Assembly: GCA_903896545.1 (NCBI GenBank) | Contig: CAITYF010000031.1 | Span: 1 to 64,000 of the forward strand | Direction of reading: 5' to 3' | Origin: an uncultured Myxococcales bacterium | GTDB taxonomy: Bacteria > Myxococcota_A > UBA9042 | DNA: 64,000 nucleotides | Shown: one piece after another, positions 54,286 to 62,847 of the stretch | Layout: the number at the start of each line of letters is the position of its first letter | How positions within the stretch are numbered: the stretch's first letter is position 1 | Position numbers and translations under genes: made by a program | Notes under the pieces: model-generated | What the model saw: the letters and a program-made list of their open reading frames with translations, nothing else | Told to the model about the DNA's origin: nothing | The model's database searches: none

Positions 54286-55290
54286 GTGAAAGTCGCGCAC
54301 TTGCTGACCTGGGGAGCCTCGCTCCTCGCTGCCAACGTGTTCGCCGTCGGCCTACCCGCAGCGGCGACGACAACCGCGGTGGAAACCGACTCGCCCGAAG
54401 CGATGGAAGCCCAAGGCGAAGCACTCTTCGCGACAGGCAAGTACGGCGATGCAGCGGCTTGGTTTGGCATGGCCGCCGACGCAGCGCCAACGGCGGAACG
54501 TTTCTGGCGTCTGGCGATGGCGAAGCTCGGCGGGGGAGACTTGCTTGGCGCGCTGGTCGCCGTGGATCAGACGCTGCAGCGGGATTCGCAGCATCCGGGG
54601 GCCATCAAGACGCGGCCTTTGCTCGCGCAATGGGTGAGAAACCGCGGGGCGAGCGGAACGGCCGTTCCCATGGTGCCCGTCGGACGTTCGATCCGCATGG
54701 CAGTGCTACAAGCGCTGGTCGATGGCGACGACGTGCTGGCGCGGCAGTTACTACCGCTTTGGCGATCTGGCCCCGAAAAAGGCGTGGTCGCGGAACTGGT
54801 GCAGGCTGAATTGTGGCTGCGCGACAACCGTCTAGCGGACGCGGACAAGGTGCTGCGGGCGATTCTGGCGAAGAAGCCGGGGCACCCAGGGGCGCTGAAG
54901 GCGCTCGCGGAGGTCGTCATTCTGCGCGGCGAGTTCCAGCAAGCGCGGGCCATGCTCAACCTGCCAGTGGTCCGTCAAGCCAACGGCGAGGATCCAAACG
55001 CGGACCTGTACCGGTTCATGTTGCGGCGTCGCGGTGAATGGCAACAGCAGCTGCGGATGGCCGTCGATCCGGGGGTCAAACCGCTGCCAGCCCTGAGTCA
55101 ACAGCTGGCCGAAATGACGCCGCCGCCCGAGGAGCCACCTCCTCCTCCTCCGCCGCCGCCGCCGGAACCGGTCAAGGTGAAGCCAAGCAAGCATCACGCC
55201 AAGGACTTGCACCGCCCGGCCGTCCCCAAGGCGCTGATGACCAGGGTGCAGAAGTCGGCGACCAAGAAAGCCAAAAAGTCGGGTAAGTAG
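54286..55290 (+). CDS. TPR-like exported protein with proline-rich and basic C-terminus
   Basis: The GTG at 54286 sits six bases after AAGGGAG; 334 residues. A signal peptide (SLLAANVFAVGLPAAAT) precedes two helical repeat pairs resembling tetratricopeptide repeats (GEALFATGKYGDAAAWFGMA and the LADADKVLRAILAKKP region). The end has a long proline run (about 275-297) followed by a Lys-rich tail. TPRs bind other proteins; a periplasmic scaffold is likely. It lies between the aconitase-family and deaminase genes; no functional link is clear. Confidence 0.65.
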   Translation: MKVAHLLTWGASLLAANVFAVGLPAAATTTAVETDSPEAMEAQGEALFATGKYGDAAAWFGMAADAAPTAERFWRLAMAKLGGGDLLGALVAVDQTLQRDSQHPGAIKTRPLLAQWVRNRGASGTAVPMVPVGRSIRMAVLQALVDGDDVLARQLLPLWRSGPEKGVVAELVQAELWLRDNRLADADKVLRAILAKKPGHPGALKALAEVVILRGEFQQARAMLNLPVVRQANGEDPNADLYRFMLRRRGEWQQQLRMAVDPGVKPLPALSQQLAEMTPPPEEPPPPPPPPPPEPVKVKPSKHHAKDLHRPAVPKALMTRVQKSATKKAKKSGK

Positions 55291-55296
55291 CCGCCC

Positions 55297-56505
55297 ATGA
55301 CCAACGATCACGTGCAGGGGGCTGTACGCGGCGCGGTGCTGTTGCCCCACGCCGACGGCCGCGTCGAATGGCTGCCGCACGCGGAGGTGACGTGGCACGC
55401 CGGGCGCATCGTCGAGGTCCGCGCGCTGCCCATGCCGCCACCCAGTGACGCGCCGCTGCTGCTGCCCGGCTTCGTCGACCTGCACTGCCATTGGCCGCAG
55501 TCACACGTGCGTGGACAGTTCGCGGGGCAGCTGTTGCCCTGGCTGCGCGAGTCGATTTGGCCCGCTGAAGCCGCCTTCCGCGACGGCGAGATTGCCGAGC
55601 GACGCGCGCGACAGTTCTTCCTCGACGTCACGCGCGCTGGAACCTGCGCCGGGCTCTTTTTTGGCGCGCCGTTTGCCGAGTCCACGCCGATTTTTCTGCA
55701 GGCCACGCCGCGCGGCTTCTGGGAAGGTCCGGCGATCATGACGCAGAACGCGCCGACGGAGCTGCTGCGTCCGGCGACGGAGACGCTGGCGATGCTGCAA
55801 GCGCTGAACAATCCGCGCGTTTCGATCGCGCCGCGGTTCGCACCCAACGTCGACGTGCTTGGGCTCGACGCGTGTGGGCACCTCGCGCAGCACATGCGCT
55901 GGCCGGTGCAAAGTCACCTGTCCGAGAACGAGGCGGAAATCGCCTGGGTCCGCGCGCTCTTCCCCGAGGCGCTCGACTACACGGATGTCTACGACCGCGC
56001 CGGGCTGCTCGGTCCGCGCACGATGCTGGCGCACGGCGTGCATCTGGAGGTGCGCGAATTGGCGCGTCTCGGCGCGACGGGTACGTGGATTGCGCACTGT
56101 CCAACCAGCAACGAGGCGCTGCATTCCGGGCGCATGCCGCTGGAGAAACTGCGGGCGGCGGGCGTGCCGTGGGTGCTGGCAACCGATGTGGGCGCGGGCC
56201 CCAGCCTCAGCCAATTGCACGTGATGCAGCGTTTCCTCATCACGCATGCGGGACTTGCGGACGTCACAGCGTGTGAAGCCCTGGCACGTGCGACGGCAAT
56301 TCCCGGCGCGTGGCTTACGCAGTTCGATTCGACGCTGCAAGGCTTGGGAACTTTGGAAATCGGCGCGCCTGCGCACATCGTCTCTGTGCCGCGTCCAGAC
56401 GCGCAGGATCCCGAATCCGTCCTGCGCGCCCTCCTCTCGCCTGCCGACGGCCACTTCGAGTCGACGCCGCTCTCGGTCACGCTGTGGGGCAAACGCCTAT
56501 TTTGA
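55297..56505 (+). CDS. guaD: guanine deaminase (amidohydrolase family)
   Basis: This is a 402-residue protein. The metal motif FVDLHCHWPQ (H63, H65), QSHLSENEAEIAWV, VLAHGVHL, HCPTSN and ATDVGAGPSLSQLHVM match guanine deaminases closely. It turns guanine into xanthine and ammonia in purine salvage. ATG 55297 lies just after the TPR-gene stop. Its 3' end overlaps the convergent lipoprotein gene by 9 bp, leaving no room for a terminator there. Confidence 0.88.
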   Translation: MTNDHVQGAVRGAVLLPHADGRVEWLPHAEVTWHAGRIVEVRALPMPPPSDAPLLLPGFVDLHCHWPQSHVRGQFAGQLLPWLRESIWPAEAAFRDGEIAERRARQFFLDVTRAGTCAGLFFGAPFAESTPIFLQATPRGFWEGPAIMTQNAPTELLRPATETLAMLQALNNPRVSIAPRFAPNVDVLGLDACGHLAQHMRWPVQSHLSENEAEIAWVRALFPEALDYTDVYDRAGLLGPRTMLAHGVHLEVRELARLGATGTWIAHCPTSNEALHSGRMPLEKLRAAGVPWVLATDVGAGPSLSQLHVMQRFLITHAGLADVTACEALARATAIPGAWLTQFDSTLQGLGTLEIGAPAHIVSVPRPDAQDPESVLRALLSPADGHFESTPLSVTLWGKRLF

Positions 56506-57018
56506 CGGTTCTTTCGTCGCGCCGCAGAACGTATTGATGCCGTCGATAATCGTATCTTCCGGCGCGGTCGCCTTCTTGATTTCCGCCTCGGCGTTCGCCG
56601 CGTCGGTCTGCGCCTTGGCGGCATCCGCCTGCGCGGCTTCCGGGTTCGTCGCTGCCAGCTTTTGCGCCGCGCCAATCTTTTCCGTCACAGCAACCATGTC
56701 CTTGAACGCCTTGGACGAACCCGCACACATCGTCTGGTAATCGGCTGCGAACTTCTTGAGCTCCGGCGTCTCGATCTCCAGCTTCTTCACATCGGCGGCG
56801 CCAGCTTCAACTTCGGCAGCCATCGCCGTGAACGCCTTCGCGCCCACCTCCAGTGACGCGTCTGCCGGCATGTCGTCGGAAAGCTTGCGCACCTTGGTCG
56901 TATGCGGGTTGATGGCCTCGATCAGCGACTTGCATTCGGCCTGCTTCTTGGCCTCCGCACAACCAGAGAGCGCGAGACCTGCCGCGAGCGCGACGGAGAG
57001 AAGAGTCGTGAGTTTCAT
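56497..57018 (-). CDS. small lipoprotein, helical, unknown
   Basis: This is a 173-residue protein. ATG 57018 follows GGAGG; lipoprotein signal ending ALSGC (Cys20). The rest is strongly helical with heptad-like Ala/Lys/Glu patterns and a Cys pair (C29 and a late FCGA), probably a coiled-coil domain. No family recognised; the layout resembles small periplasmic helical lipoproteins. It ends inside the convergent guaD gene. Confidence 0.7.
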   Translation of the reverse strand: MKLTTLLSVALAAGLALSGCAEAKKQAECKSLIEAINPHTTKVRKLSDDMPADASLEVGAKAFTAMAAEVEAGAADVKKLEIETPELKKFAADYQTMCAGSSKAFKDMVAVTEKIGAAQKLAATNPEAAQADAAKAQTDAANAEAEIKKATAPEDTIIDGINTFCGATKEPSK

Positions 57019-57333
57019 AGGACCTCCGGCGCGCCAAAGCAGCACCTGATGGATGAAGGGAACGTCGCGCAGCGTGCGAGGCGCCACGGAATCAGAGTCC
57101 ACGCGCGGTCGAAGGTCAATGGCCGCTCGGCCGCAATTGTCACGCAAACGCAACGTTGCACGCGCGGTGGCGAGTCGAGCGATTTCTGATGACGCGCGAG
57201 CGCTGGGCTGGGCACGTCACGCGCGGGTCACGGCACGCCTTTTCCCGCTCCCGCAAGCGTTGACGCCAAGGCCAAAATCGAGTCTCCTACGCCAGTCGAC
57301 GTGGCCCACCTAAGCCACAGGGAGACTCACCAA
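57019..57333. promoter_or_regulatory. 315-bp divergent region before the aldolase gene
   Basis: No gene was recognised. It must carry the promoters of the lipoprotein gene (leftward) and the aldolase gene (rightward). A TTGACG at 57260-57265 with TCCTAC about 19 bp on is the best rightward candidate, but both boxes are weak. Confidence 0.3.
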
Positions 57334-58260
57334 ATGGCACTCACTCCTCGCGTCAAGAAGATCCTCTCGTGGTACCAGAGCGACAACCCCGGCACGCGCG
57401 CGAACCTCGTGCGGATGTTGAATCACGGCAAGCTCAAGGGCACCGGCAAAATGGTGATTCTGCCGGTGGATCAGGGCTTTGAGCACGGACCGGCCCGCTC
57501 GTTCGCACCCAATGCGCCGGGCTACGACCCAACCTACCACTTTGAACTGGCGCTCAAGGCTGGCTGCAACGCGTACGCGGCGCCGCTCGGTTTTCTGGAA
57601 GCGGGCGCGGCAGAATACGCGGGGCAGATTCCGCTCATCTTGAAGCTGAACAACTCGGATAGCCTGGGCGGTCCGTCGGATCCGTGCTCGGCGATTACCG
57701 GGTCGGTCGATGAAGCGCTGCGCCTCGGTTGTGCGGCGATCGGCTATACGATTTACCCCGGCTCGAACAACCGCAACACGATGTACCAGGACCTGCGCGA
57801 GCTGACCGAAGAGGCCAAGCGCAAAGGCCTCGTCGTCGTCACGTGGTCGTACCCGCGCGGCAGCAAGCTGTCCAAGGAAGGCGAGACCGGCATCGACGTC
57901 GCCGCCTACGCCGCGCAGATCGCCGCGCAGTTGGGTTCGCACATCATCAAGGTGAAGCCGCCGACCGCGCACATCGAGCAGGACGCCGCGCGCAAGGTCT
58001 ACGAGAAGTACAACATCCCCGTCGCCACGTTGACCGAGCGCGTGCAGCACGTCGTTCAGTCCGCGTTCGGCGGTCGCCGCATCGTCATCTTCTCCGGTGG
58101 CGAGGCGAAGGGCACGGAAGCGGTCCTCGAAGAAATTCGCGCCATCGCCGCGGGCGGTGCGTTCGGCTCGATCATGGGTCGCAACGCCTTCCAGCGTCCG
58201 GAAGCCGAGGCCCTCGCGCTCCTCAATCAGGTCATGGCGATCTACCGCGACGCGCCGTAA
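57334..58260 (+). CDS. archaeal-type class I fructose-bisphosphate aldolase
   Basis: This is a 308-residue protein from ATG 57334, with GGGAG upstream. Features of the DhnA/FbaB group are ILPVDQGFEHGP, NNRNTMYQDL, the Schiff-base Lys in HIIKVKPPTA, IVIFSGGEAKG and GSIMGRNAFQR. It cleaves or forms fructose 1,6-bisphosphate in glycolysis or gluconeogenesis without a metal. The EamA transporter gene starts 3 bp after its stop, so they are cotranscribed. Confidence 0.93.
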   Translation: MALTPRVKKILSWYQSDNPGTRANLVRMLNHGKLKGTGKMVILPVDQGFEHGPARSFAPNAPGYDPTYHFELALKAGCNAYAAPLGFLEAGAAEYAGQIPLILKLNNSDSLGGPSDPCSAITGSVDEALRLGCAAIGYTIYPGSNNRNTMYQDLRELTEEAKRKGLVVVTWSYPRGSKLSKEGETGIDVAAYAAQIAAQLGSHIIKVKPPTAHIEQDAARKVYEKYNIPVATLTERVQHVVQSAFGGRRIVIFSGGEAKGTEAVLEEIRAIAAGGAFGSIMGRNAFQRPEAEALALLNQVMAIYRDAP

Positions 58261-58263
58261 GCG

Positions 58264-59088
58264 ATGCCAAAGATCCAGGGGTCCGCAGCCATCCTGCTGG
58301 CAGCCCTGCTCTGGTCATCGGGCGGCCTCTTCATCAAGTGGATTCCGTTGCCCGCACTTGCGGTTGCGGGCGGTCGCGCGGCCGTCACATCGGTGTTTTA
58401 CCTCCTCGTGTTGCGGCCAAAGCTGCGGCAGGCGCGCCTGTCCACTGCGTTGGCTTACGCGTGCATGATCATGACGTTCGTCGCGGCCAATAAGGCAACG
58501 ACCGCGGCGAGCGCTGTGCTCCTGCAGTACACCGGCACCGCCTGGGTGCTCATGGCCGGCTACAGGTTCTTCGGCGAGCGCGTCACCAAAATCGACGTCG
58601 TCGCCGTCGTCGGGTGCCTCGGCGGCATGGCGCTGTGCCTCCTCGATGACGCCGTCGGCATCACCTGGCAAGGCAACGCGCTCGCCGCGATTTCCGGTGT
58701 GTTTTTTGCCATGGCAGTCATCCTGATGCGCCGCGACGCACAAGTCGGCAGCGATTCGGCGCAGGCGTCCATCACCGTTGGCAACTTCATCGGCGCGGCG
58801 GTCGGCTTGAGCTTGGGCGGCGCGGATCTGGTGCACGGACTCGGCTGGCAGCCTGTCGCTGGGCTTTTGTGGCTCGGCTTGCTGCAAATGGGTGCGTCGT
58901 ACCTGCTGTTTCTGCGCGGGTTGCGAACGGTGACCGCGTCGACGGCGAGCCTCCTGTCCCTTCTGGAGCCCGCCGTCAGTCCGATGTGGGTATGGCTCGG
59001 CACCGGCGAGCGTCCCGGCGTCGCGACCTTGGCGGGCGGCGCGCTGATGCTGGGTTCGTTGGCGGCACGGGCGCTGCTGCAGCGGTAA
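58264..59088 (+). CDS. EamA/DMT-superfamily transporter
   Basis: This is a 274-residue protein with ten predicted spans in two five-helix halves, typical of EamA proteins (SAAILLAALLWSSGGLFIKW at the start; SLLSLLEPAVSPMWVW in the second half). Members export amino acids or other metabolites; cargo unknown. It is transcribed with the aldolase gene. Confidence 0.88.
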   Translation: MPKIQGSAAILLAALLWSSGGLFIKWIPLPALAVAGGRAAVTSVFYLLVLRPKLRQARLSTALAYACMIMTFVAANKATTAASAVLLQYTGTAWVLMAGYRFFGERVTKIDVVAVVGCLGGMALCLLDDAVGITWQGNALAAISGVFFAMAVILMRRDAQVGSDSAQASITVGNFIGAAVGLSLGGADLVHGLGWQPVAGLLWLGLLQMGASYLLFLRGLRTVTASTASLLSLLEPAVSPMWVWLGTGERPGVATLAGGALMLGSLAARALLQR

Positions 59089-59137
59089 CGCGCGCGGCGC
59101 GGTCAAGGTCCACGTCTTTTGCCCGCGAACTGTGCGC

Positions 59138-59190
59138 AAAAAAAAACCGCCGTGCCGCGTTCCTGGCAGACCAGAAGCGCGGCACGCGGT
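59138..59190 (-). terminator. intrinsic terminator of the NrfD operon
   Basis: Read on the minus strand: arms 59178-59190 and 59146-59159 pair (CGCGGCACG with CGTGCCGCG plus CGG/CCG, one bulged base) around an 18-base loop, followed by a run of nine T (59146-59138). This is a textbook Rho-independent terminator placed 32 bp after the stop of the last gene of the cytochrome/FeS/NrfD operon. Confidence 0.85.
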
Positions 59191-59221
59191 TGCCCCAACT
59201 CTTTCACTGCCCAACGCGTCG

Positions 59222-59446
59222 TCACGCGGTCTCTTCGGCCACTTCTTCGCCTGGCGGCAGATGCTGCGCCTTGACCTGAATCGAGACCGTGCGTCCCTTC
59301 AGCGCGGCGGCCTGCTTTTCAGCCGCAGCAGTGAACTGATTGCCCTTCGCCAACGGCAACGCAAGGATCGCCAGTGCGAGGATAATGAGCGCCGGCGCGA
59401 AGAACACCATACTCATGGCCCATTCTTGCAAATAATTCCAGTTCAT
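59222..59446 (-). CDS. small membrane subunit of the NrfD operon
   Basis: This is a 74-residue protein. ATG 59446 follows GGAGGG. One transmembrane helix (about 12-34, MVFFAPALIILALAILALPL) and a soluble tail. It is the last gene of the operon and probably a small integral subunit of the NrfD complex. No family recognised. Confidence 0.7.
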   Translation of the reverse strand: MNWNYLQEWAMSMVFFAPALIILALAILALPLAKGNQFTAAAEKQAAALKGRTVSIQVKAQHLPPGEEVAEETA

Positions 59447-59580
59447 ATCGCCCTCCACTTCCACATCCCCGCCATAGCCGCGGCGAGGCCCGCCCGCAGG
59501 CGGTACTTGTGTTAGTCGAATGCCCCCCCGGACATTCCTCCCCAAACAGACGCGGAATCAGCCCCTTCGTCGGACAGACT

Positions 59581-60855
59581 TCACGCGCCCACGTGCGCCC
59601 CGTGCGCATCGTCAGTATCGGCACCAGCGGTCGGGGCAGAGCCATCCGGCTTTGCGACGAGCTTGCCAAGCGCCACAGGAATCGCGACCTTGATCATCAC
59701 CGTGAAGGCCAGAAAGCCCATGCCGAAGATGCCAGCGGCGACCTGAACTTCATGCGCGGTCGGCGTGTACGCATAGATTTCGCCGAGAGTGTCCGGCGTC
59801 AAGCCGGGGATGACCAAGCCAATGCCCTTTTCGATGTACACACCGATGTAGAGCAACACACAACCCACGTTGAGCGTGAAGAAGTTCTTGCGCGTCGCCG
59901 GGACGATGAAGAGCACCAGCGCGATGACGGTCGAAATCACGCTCGTCCAGGCATACAAGCCAAGACCACGCGCTTCACCGACGCCGAAGAACAGGTATTC
60001 GGTGTGAATGAGGTGGTGCGTGTCGCTGTAGAACTCCTTGAACACTTCCGCGACGAGGAAGAACAAGTTCAACGCGATCGCATAAGCCATGAGTTCTGCG
60101 ATCTTCCAGATGGCCTCGTTCTTGATCTGGAGGCCAGCGGTCTTACGCAGGATTTGCAGCAGAATCAGGATGATGGCCGGACCAGAGCAAAACGCGGAAG
60201 CCAGAAAGCGCGGCGCCAGAATCGAGGCGTTCCAATACGGACGACCGGCGAGGCCGCTGTAAAGGAACGCAGTGACCGTGTGAATGCTGACTGCGGCGGG
60301 GATCGACAGCAGCACGAGCGGCACGACGATGTTGGCATTGGGCTTGCGACCAAAGAACGCCGAATAGAGCATGTGCGAAACGATGGTGACGTTCAGCACC
60401 AGGTACATGTTGAGCACCATCACGTCCCAGGACAGCAACGATCTCGGAAAGTTGGGTGAACCGATAATCGGCATCAAGTGAAAGACGCGGTCGGGGCGTC
60501 CCACGTCCACGCTGACGAAGCCGAGACACATGATGATGGCGGCAATGGCCAGAAGTTCGCCGATGATGGCGATCTCGTAGATGGGCCCCCAGTGATACAC
60601 GTACGCGGGAATGACGAGCACCACCGCGGCCGCAGCAACGCCGACCATGAACGTGAAGTTGCCGATGTAGAAGCCCCACATCACCTGGTCGCGCATGCCC
60701 GTGAGAATCAAGCCTTCCTGGTACTGGTGCGCGTAGCCCCAGCCGCCATAGCCGATGAGACACAGGAGGAACGCGATCCACGCGTAGTAGGTCGGCCCGC
60801 CCTTCAAGGCGTAGCGCGCGGCACCGGTGAGAAACTGAAGCAAATGCTTAAACAT
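59581..60855 (-). CDS. NrfD/PsrC-family quinone-interacting membrane subunit
   Basis: This is a 424-residue protein with nine to ten membrane spans (for example MVGVAAAAVVLVIPAY and EIAIIGELLAIAAIIMCLGFVS). NrfD-family marks include SWDVMVLNMYL and SIHTVTAFLYSGLAGRP. These subunits exchange electrons with quinones in complexes such as ACIII, Hmc, Qrc and polysulfide reductase. ATG 60855 follows CCGGAGG. It pairs with the upstream FeS gene, whose ferredoxin-like domain would take or give the electrons. Confidence 0.92.
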   Translation of the reverse strand: MFKHLLQFLTGAARYALKGGPTYYAWIAFLLCLIGYGGWGYAHQYQEGLILTGMRDQVMWGFYIGNFTFMVGVAAAAVVLVIPAYVYHWGPIYEIAIIGELLAIAAIIMCLGFVSVDVGRPDRVFHLMPIIGSPNFPRSLLSWDVMVLNMYLVLNVTIVSHMLYSAFFGRKPNANIVVPLVLLSIPAAVSIHTVTAFLYSGLAGRPYWNASILAPRFLASAFCSGPAIILILLQILRKTAGLQIKNEAIWKIAELMAYAIALNLFFLVAEVFKEFYSDTHHLIHTEYLFFGVGEARGLGLYAWTSVISTVIALVLFIVPATRKNFFTLNVGCVLLYIGVYIEKGIGLVIPGLTPDTLGEIYAYTPTAHEVQVAAGIFGMGFLAFTVMIKVAIPVALGKLVAKPDGSAPTAGADTDDAHGAHVGA

Positions 60856-60874
60856 GAACGACCTCCGGTGCCGA

Positions 60875-61939
60875 TCAGATGCCGAAGAAGTAGAAGAACT
60901 TCGGTCGAGTGTTGAGATCTTCCTTCAGAATGAAGACGCGCTTGCTTTCCAGCACGGCGCGAATCTCGCTCTTGGGGTCCAACATGTTGCCGAACTTGCG
61001 CGCGCCCACGGGGCAGATCTCGACGCAGGCCGGGTAACGGCCTTCGCGGGTGCGCTGGATGCAGAACGTGCACTTTTCGACGACGCCTTTGGGGCGCGGG
61101 CGATTGCCCAGCACGTGTGTGTTCGGGTTGAGCTGATCCGCCGGCAAGTTGGGTTCCGCCCAGTTGAAGCGGCGCGCGCCGTACGGACAGGCGACCATGC
61201 AGTACCGGCAGCCGATGCACCATTCGTAGTCGATGACCACGATGCCGTCGGGCTCTTTCCACGTCGCCTGAACGGGGCAAACCTTCACACACGGCGGGTT
61301 CTCACACTGCTGGCATTGCACCGGCATGTAGAAGTGGCCTTCGCGCGGCACTTCCGCCGGATTGTAGTACGGGTTGGCGTCGGAGAGGTCGATGCCTTTC
61401 TCCTTCTCCATTTCCAGCACCCTGATCCAGTGGATCGGGTTGTTGTGCTCGCCTTCCGGCGTCGGGCGCGACTGGTTGTTCTCTTTGACGCAGGCGTGCA
61501 CACAACGGCGGCAGCCAATGCAGCGCGAAAGGTCCAGCGCGTAGCCAAATTTCACGCCTTCCGCAGCTGGGGTCGCGCGGACTTCGACGTTCTTCTTGAA
61601 CTGCTTCTTGTAGTCTGCTTCCAGCCGTTTGATGAGTTGCTTCAGCTCCGGCTGCGTCATTTCCCGCAGACGGTGGGCCGTAAACTTCTCCAGCTCTTCC
61701 GTGCTGCAAGCCGCTGCCGTCGCTGCACCTGCGACGATCGCGCTGTGCTTCATGAAATTGCGACGACTCATGGACAGCTTGCGCGCTGCCTCGTCGTCGG
61801 TCAGTTCTTCAGCCGCTTCATGCCCGTGGTCGTGGCCGTGATGCGGAGCGGTTTCTTCAACCGTCTCCTGCTTCTTGGCGCAACCGCCGGTCTTTCCGCC
61901 ACAGCTGCAGGCGTGCGTTTCTGGTTTCTCGGTCAACAT
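60875..61939 (-). CDS. Tat-exported 4x[4Fe-4S] ferredoxin-like subunit
   Basis: ATG 61939 is preferred (GGAGG five bases upstream); 354 residues. A Cys/His-rich lead (C11, C13, C20 and HHGHDHGH) precedes a twin-arginine signal SRRNFMK (R59-R60), an unusually late position. The rest carries four cluster motifs: CIGCRRCVHAC, CQQCENPPCVKVC, CIGCRYCMVAC and a split fourth, CTFC with CVEIC. It is the electron wire between the tetraheme cytochrome and the NrfD subunit, on the periplasmic side. Confidence 0.92.
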   Translation of the reverse strand: MLTEKPETHACSCGGKTGGCAKKQETVEETAPHHGHDHGHEAAEELTDDEAARKLSMSRRNFMKHSAIVAGAATAAACSTEELEKFTAHRLREMTQPELKQLIKRLEADYKKQFKKNVEVRATPAAEGVKFGYALDLSRCIGCRRCVHACVKENNQSRPTPEGEHNNPIHWIRVLEMEKEKGIDLSDANPYYNPAEVPREGHFYMPVQCQQCENPPCVKVCPVQATWKEPDGIVVIDYEWCIGCRYCMVACPYGARRFNWAEPNLPADQLNPNTHVLGNRPRPKGVVEKCTFCIQRTREGRYPACVEICPVGARKFGNMLDPKSEIRAVLESKRVFILKEDLNTRPKFFYFFGI

Positions 61940-61964
61940 AACGTCCTCCGTGCGTTCCATCGGT

Positions 61965-62615
61965 TCAGCGAATCAAGGTCGGGCGCACGGGCGGCGCCTC
62001 CGGCTTGAGAGGCTTGAAGTGCGGCGAGTGCGGGTTGTGGCAGTGGACGCAGAGCAAGTACTGCTTCTCACCGTCCCACATCCCGGTCCGCTTGCCGTGG
62101 ATGCCCGACTTCCAATCGCGGTATTGCGTGCCATGGCACTGACCGCACAACCGGTACGACTCATCAAACGTGATCGTCACACCGCTCGCGAGGTGCAGAA
62201 AATCGCGGTTGTCCTTGTTGTGGCAATCCAAGCACCAGCGATTGGCCTCATCGTGGTGCAAGTGGATATTCGTGTGCTCTTCTTTCAGCTCACGACGCAC
62301 CGGATTTGGCACCTGCGCTTCGTGGCAGTCCTGACACGGCCACAGCTCTTTGGACAGCGGCGGCTTGGGCACCGCGAAGCCCTTGGGCTCCTCCTTCACG
62401 CTGTGGATCGGGTCCGGCGGAAGCCCATTCTGCGGGGGCGGCAGCGTCGCAGGACCCGTGTGAACCGGATCCGGCGAGTCGATGGCAGCTTTGCCCGCTG
62501 GCGCCGATTGACAACTGCCCACCATCGCAACCGCTAGCGGCGCAACCAGAAAGGCGCGGAGAAGCGGCTCGAACCGCGACAGGAAGTAATTTTTTGGCGA
62601 CACAGCGGCGGCCAT
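61965..62615 (-). CDS. tetraheme c-type cytochrome subunit
   Basis: ATG 62615 follows GAGG; a TTG at 62639 is less likely. 216 residues. An N-terminal helix ending MVGSC (Cys35) suggests a lipoprotein or anchor. Four CxxCH sites lie at 94-98, 128-132, 157-161 and 189-193, with extra His residues (for example HTNIHLHH) as distal ligands. It would pass electrons between the FeS/NrfD pair and other periplasmic cytochromes. It is the first gene after the sigma-54 promoter. Confidence 0.9.
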   Translation of the reverse strand: MAAAVSPKNYFLSRFEPLLRAFLVAPLAVAMVGSCQSAPAGKAAIDSPDPVHTGPATLPPPQNGLPPDPIHSVKEEPKGFAVPKPPLSKELWPCQDCHEAQVPNPVRRELKEEHTNIHLHHDEANRWCLDCHNKDNRDFLHLASGVTITFDESYRLCGQCHGTQYRDWKSGIHGKRTGMWDGEKQYLLCVHCHNPHSPHFKPLKPEAPPVRPTLIR

Positions 62616-62659
62616 GATTGTCCTCGTGCCCGGTATCAACAGCGGGCTGCGCTGGAGAT

Positions 62660-62677
62660 AAGCATCAAACGTGCCAA
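62660..62677 (-). promoter_or_regulatory. sigma-54 (-24/-12) promoter
   Basis: Read on the minus strand: TTGGCACGTTTGATGCTT. The -24 GG (62675-62674) and -12 GC (62663-62662) are ten bases apart, as required, and the -24 box is perfect; the -12 box is ATGC instead of TTGC. Transcription would begin near 62650, about 35 bp before the cytochrome ATG at 62615. The neighbouring gene encodes a sigma-54 activator. Confidence 0.8.
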
Positions 62678-62724
62678 GTCTGAGACAATCTGCATAAGGC
62701 GCGCAGAATCATCACTTTGAGCCA

Positions 62725-62785
62725 TTTGACAGATTGTCAGGCACAACGTGACAACCTGACAGATTGGCAGGCACGATCTGTCAAA
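62725..62785. promoter_or_regulatory. upstream repeats, likely activator (enhancer) sites
   Basis: TGACAGATTGTCAGGCAC (62727-62744) recurs as TGACAGATTGGCAGGCAC (62757-62774), 17 of 18 bases the same and exactly 30 bp apart. The first contains the palindrome TGACA-GAT-TGTCA. The outer ends TTTGACAGATT (62725-62735) and GATCTGTCAAA (62775-62785) are inverted copies with one mismatch. They lie 50-110 bp upstream of the sigma-54 promoter, the usual place for NtrC-family sites. Confidence 0.7.
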
Positions 62786-62847
62786 GATGAAGATTAGCCT
62801 GAAACATCATGCGATTACACGCCATGACGAATTGACATCCGTGGCAG

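Noticed and set aside
52213-54300. 695-codon minus-strand frame opposite the aconitase-family gene
   Set aside because: The plus strand carries clear aconitase motifs; the minus frame is Arg/His/Asp-rich noise.
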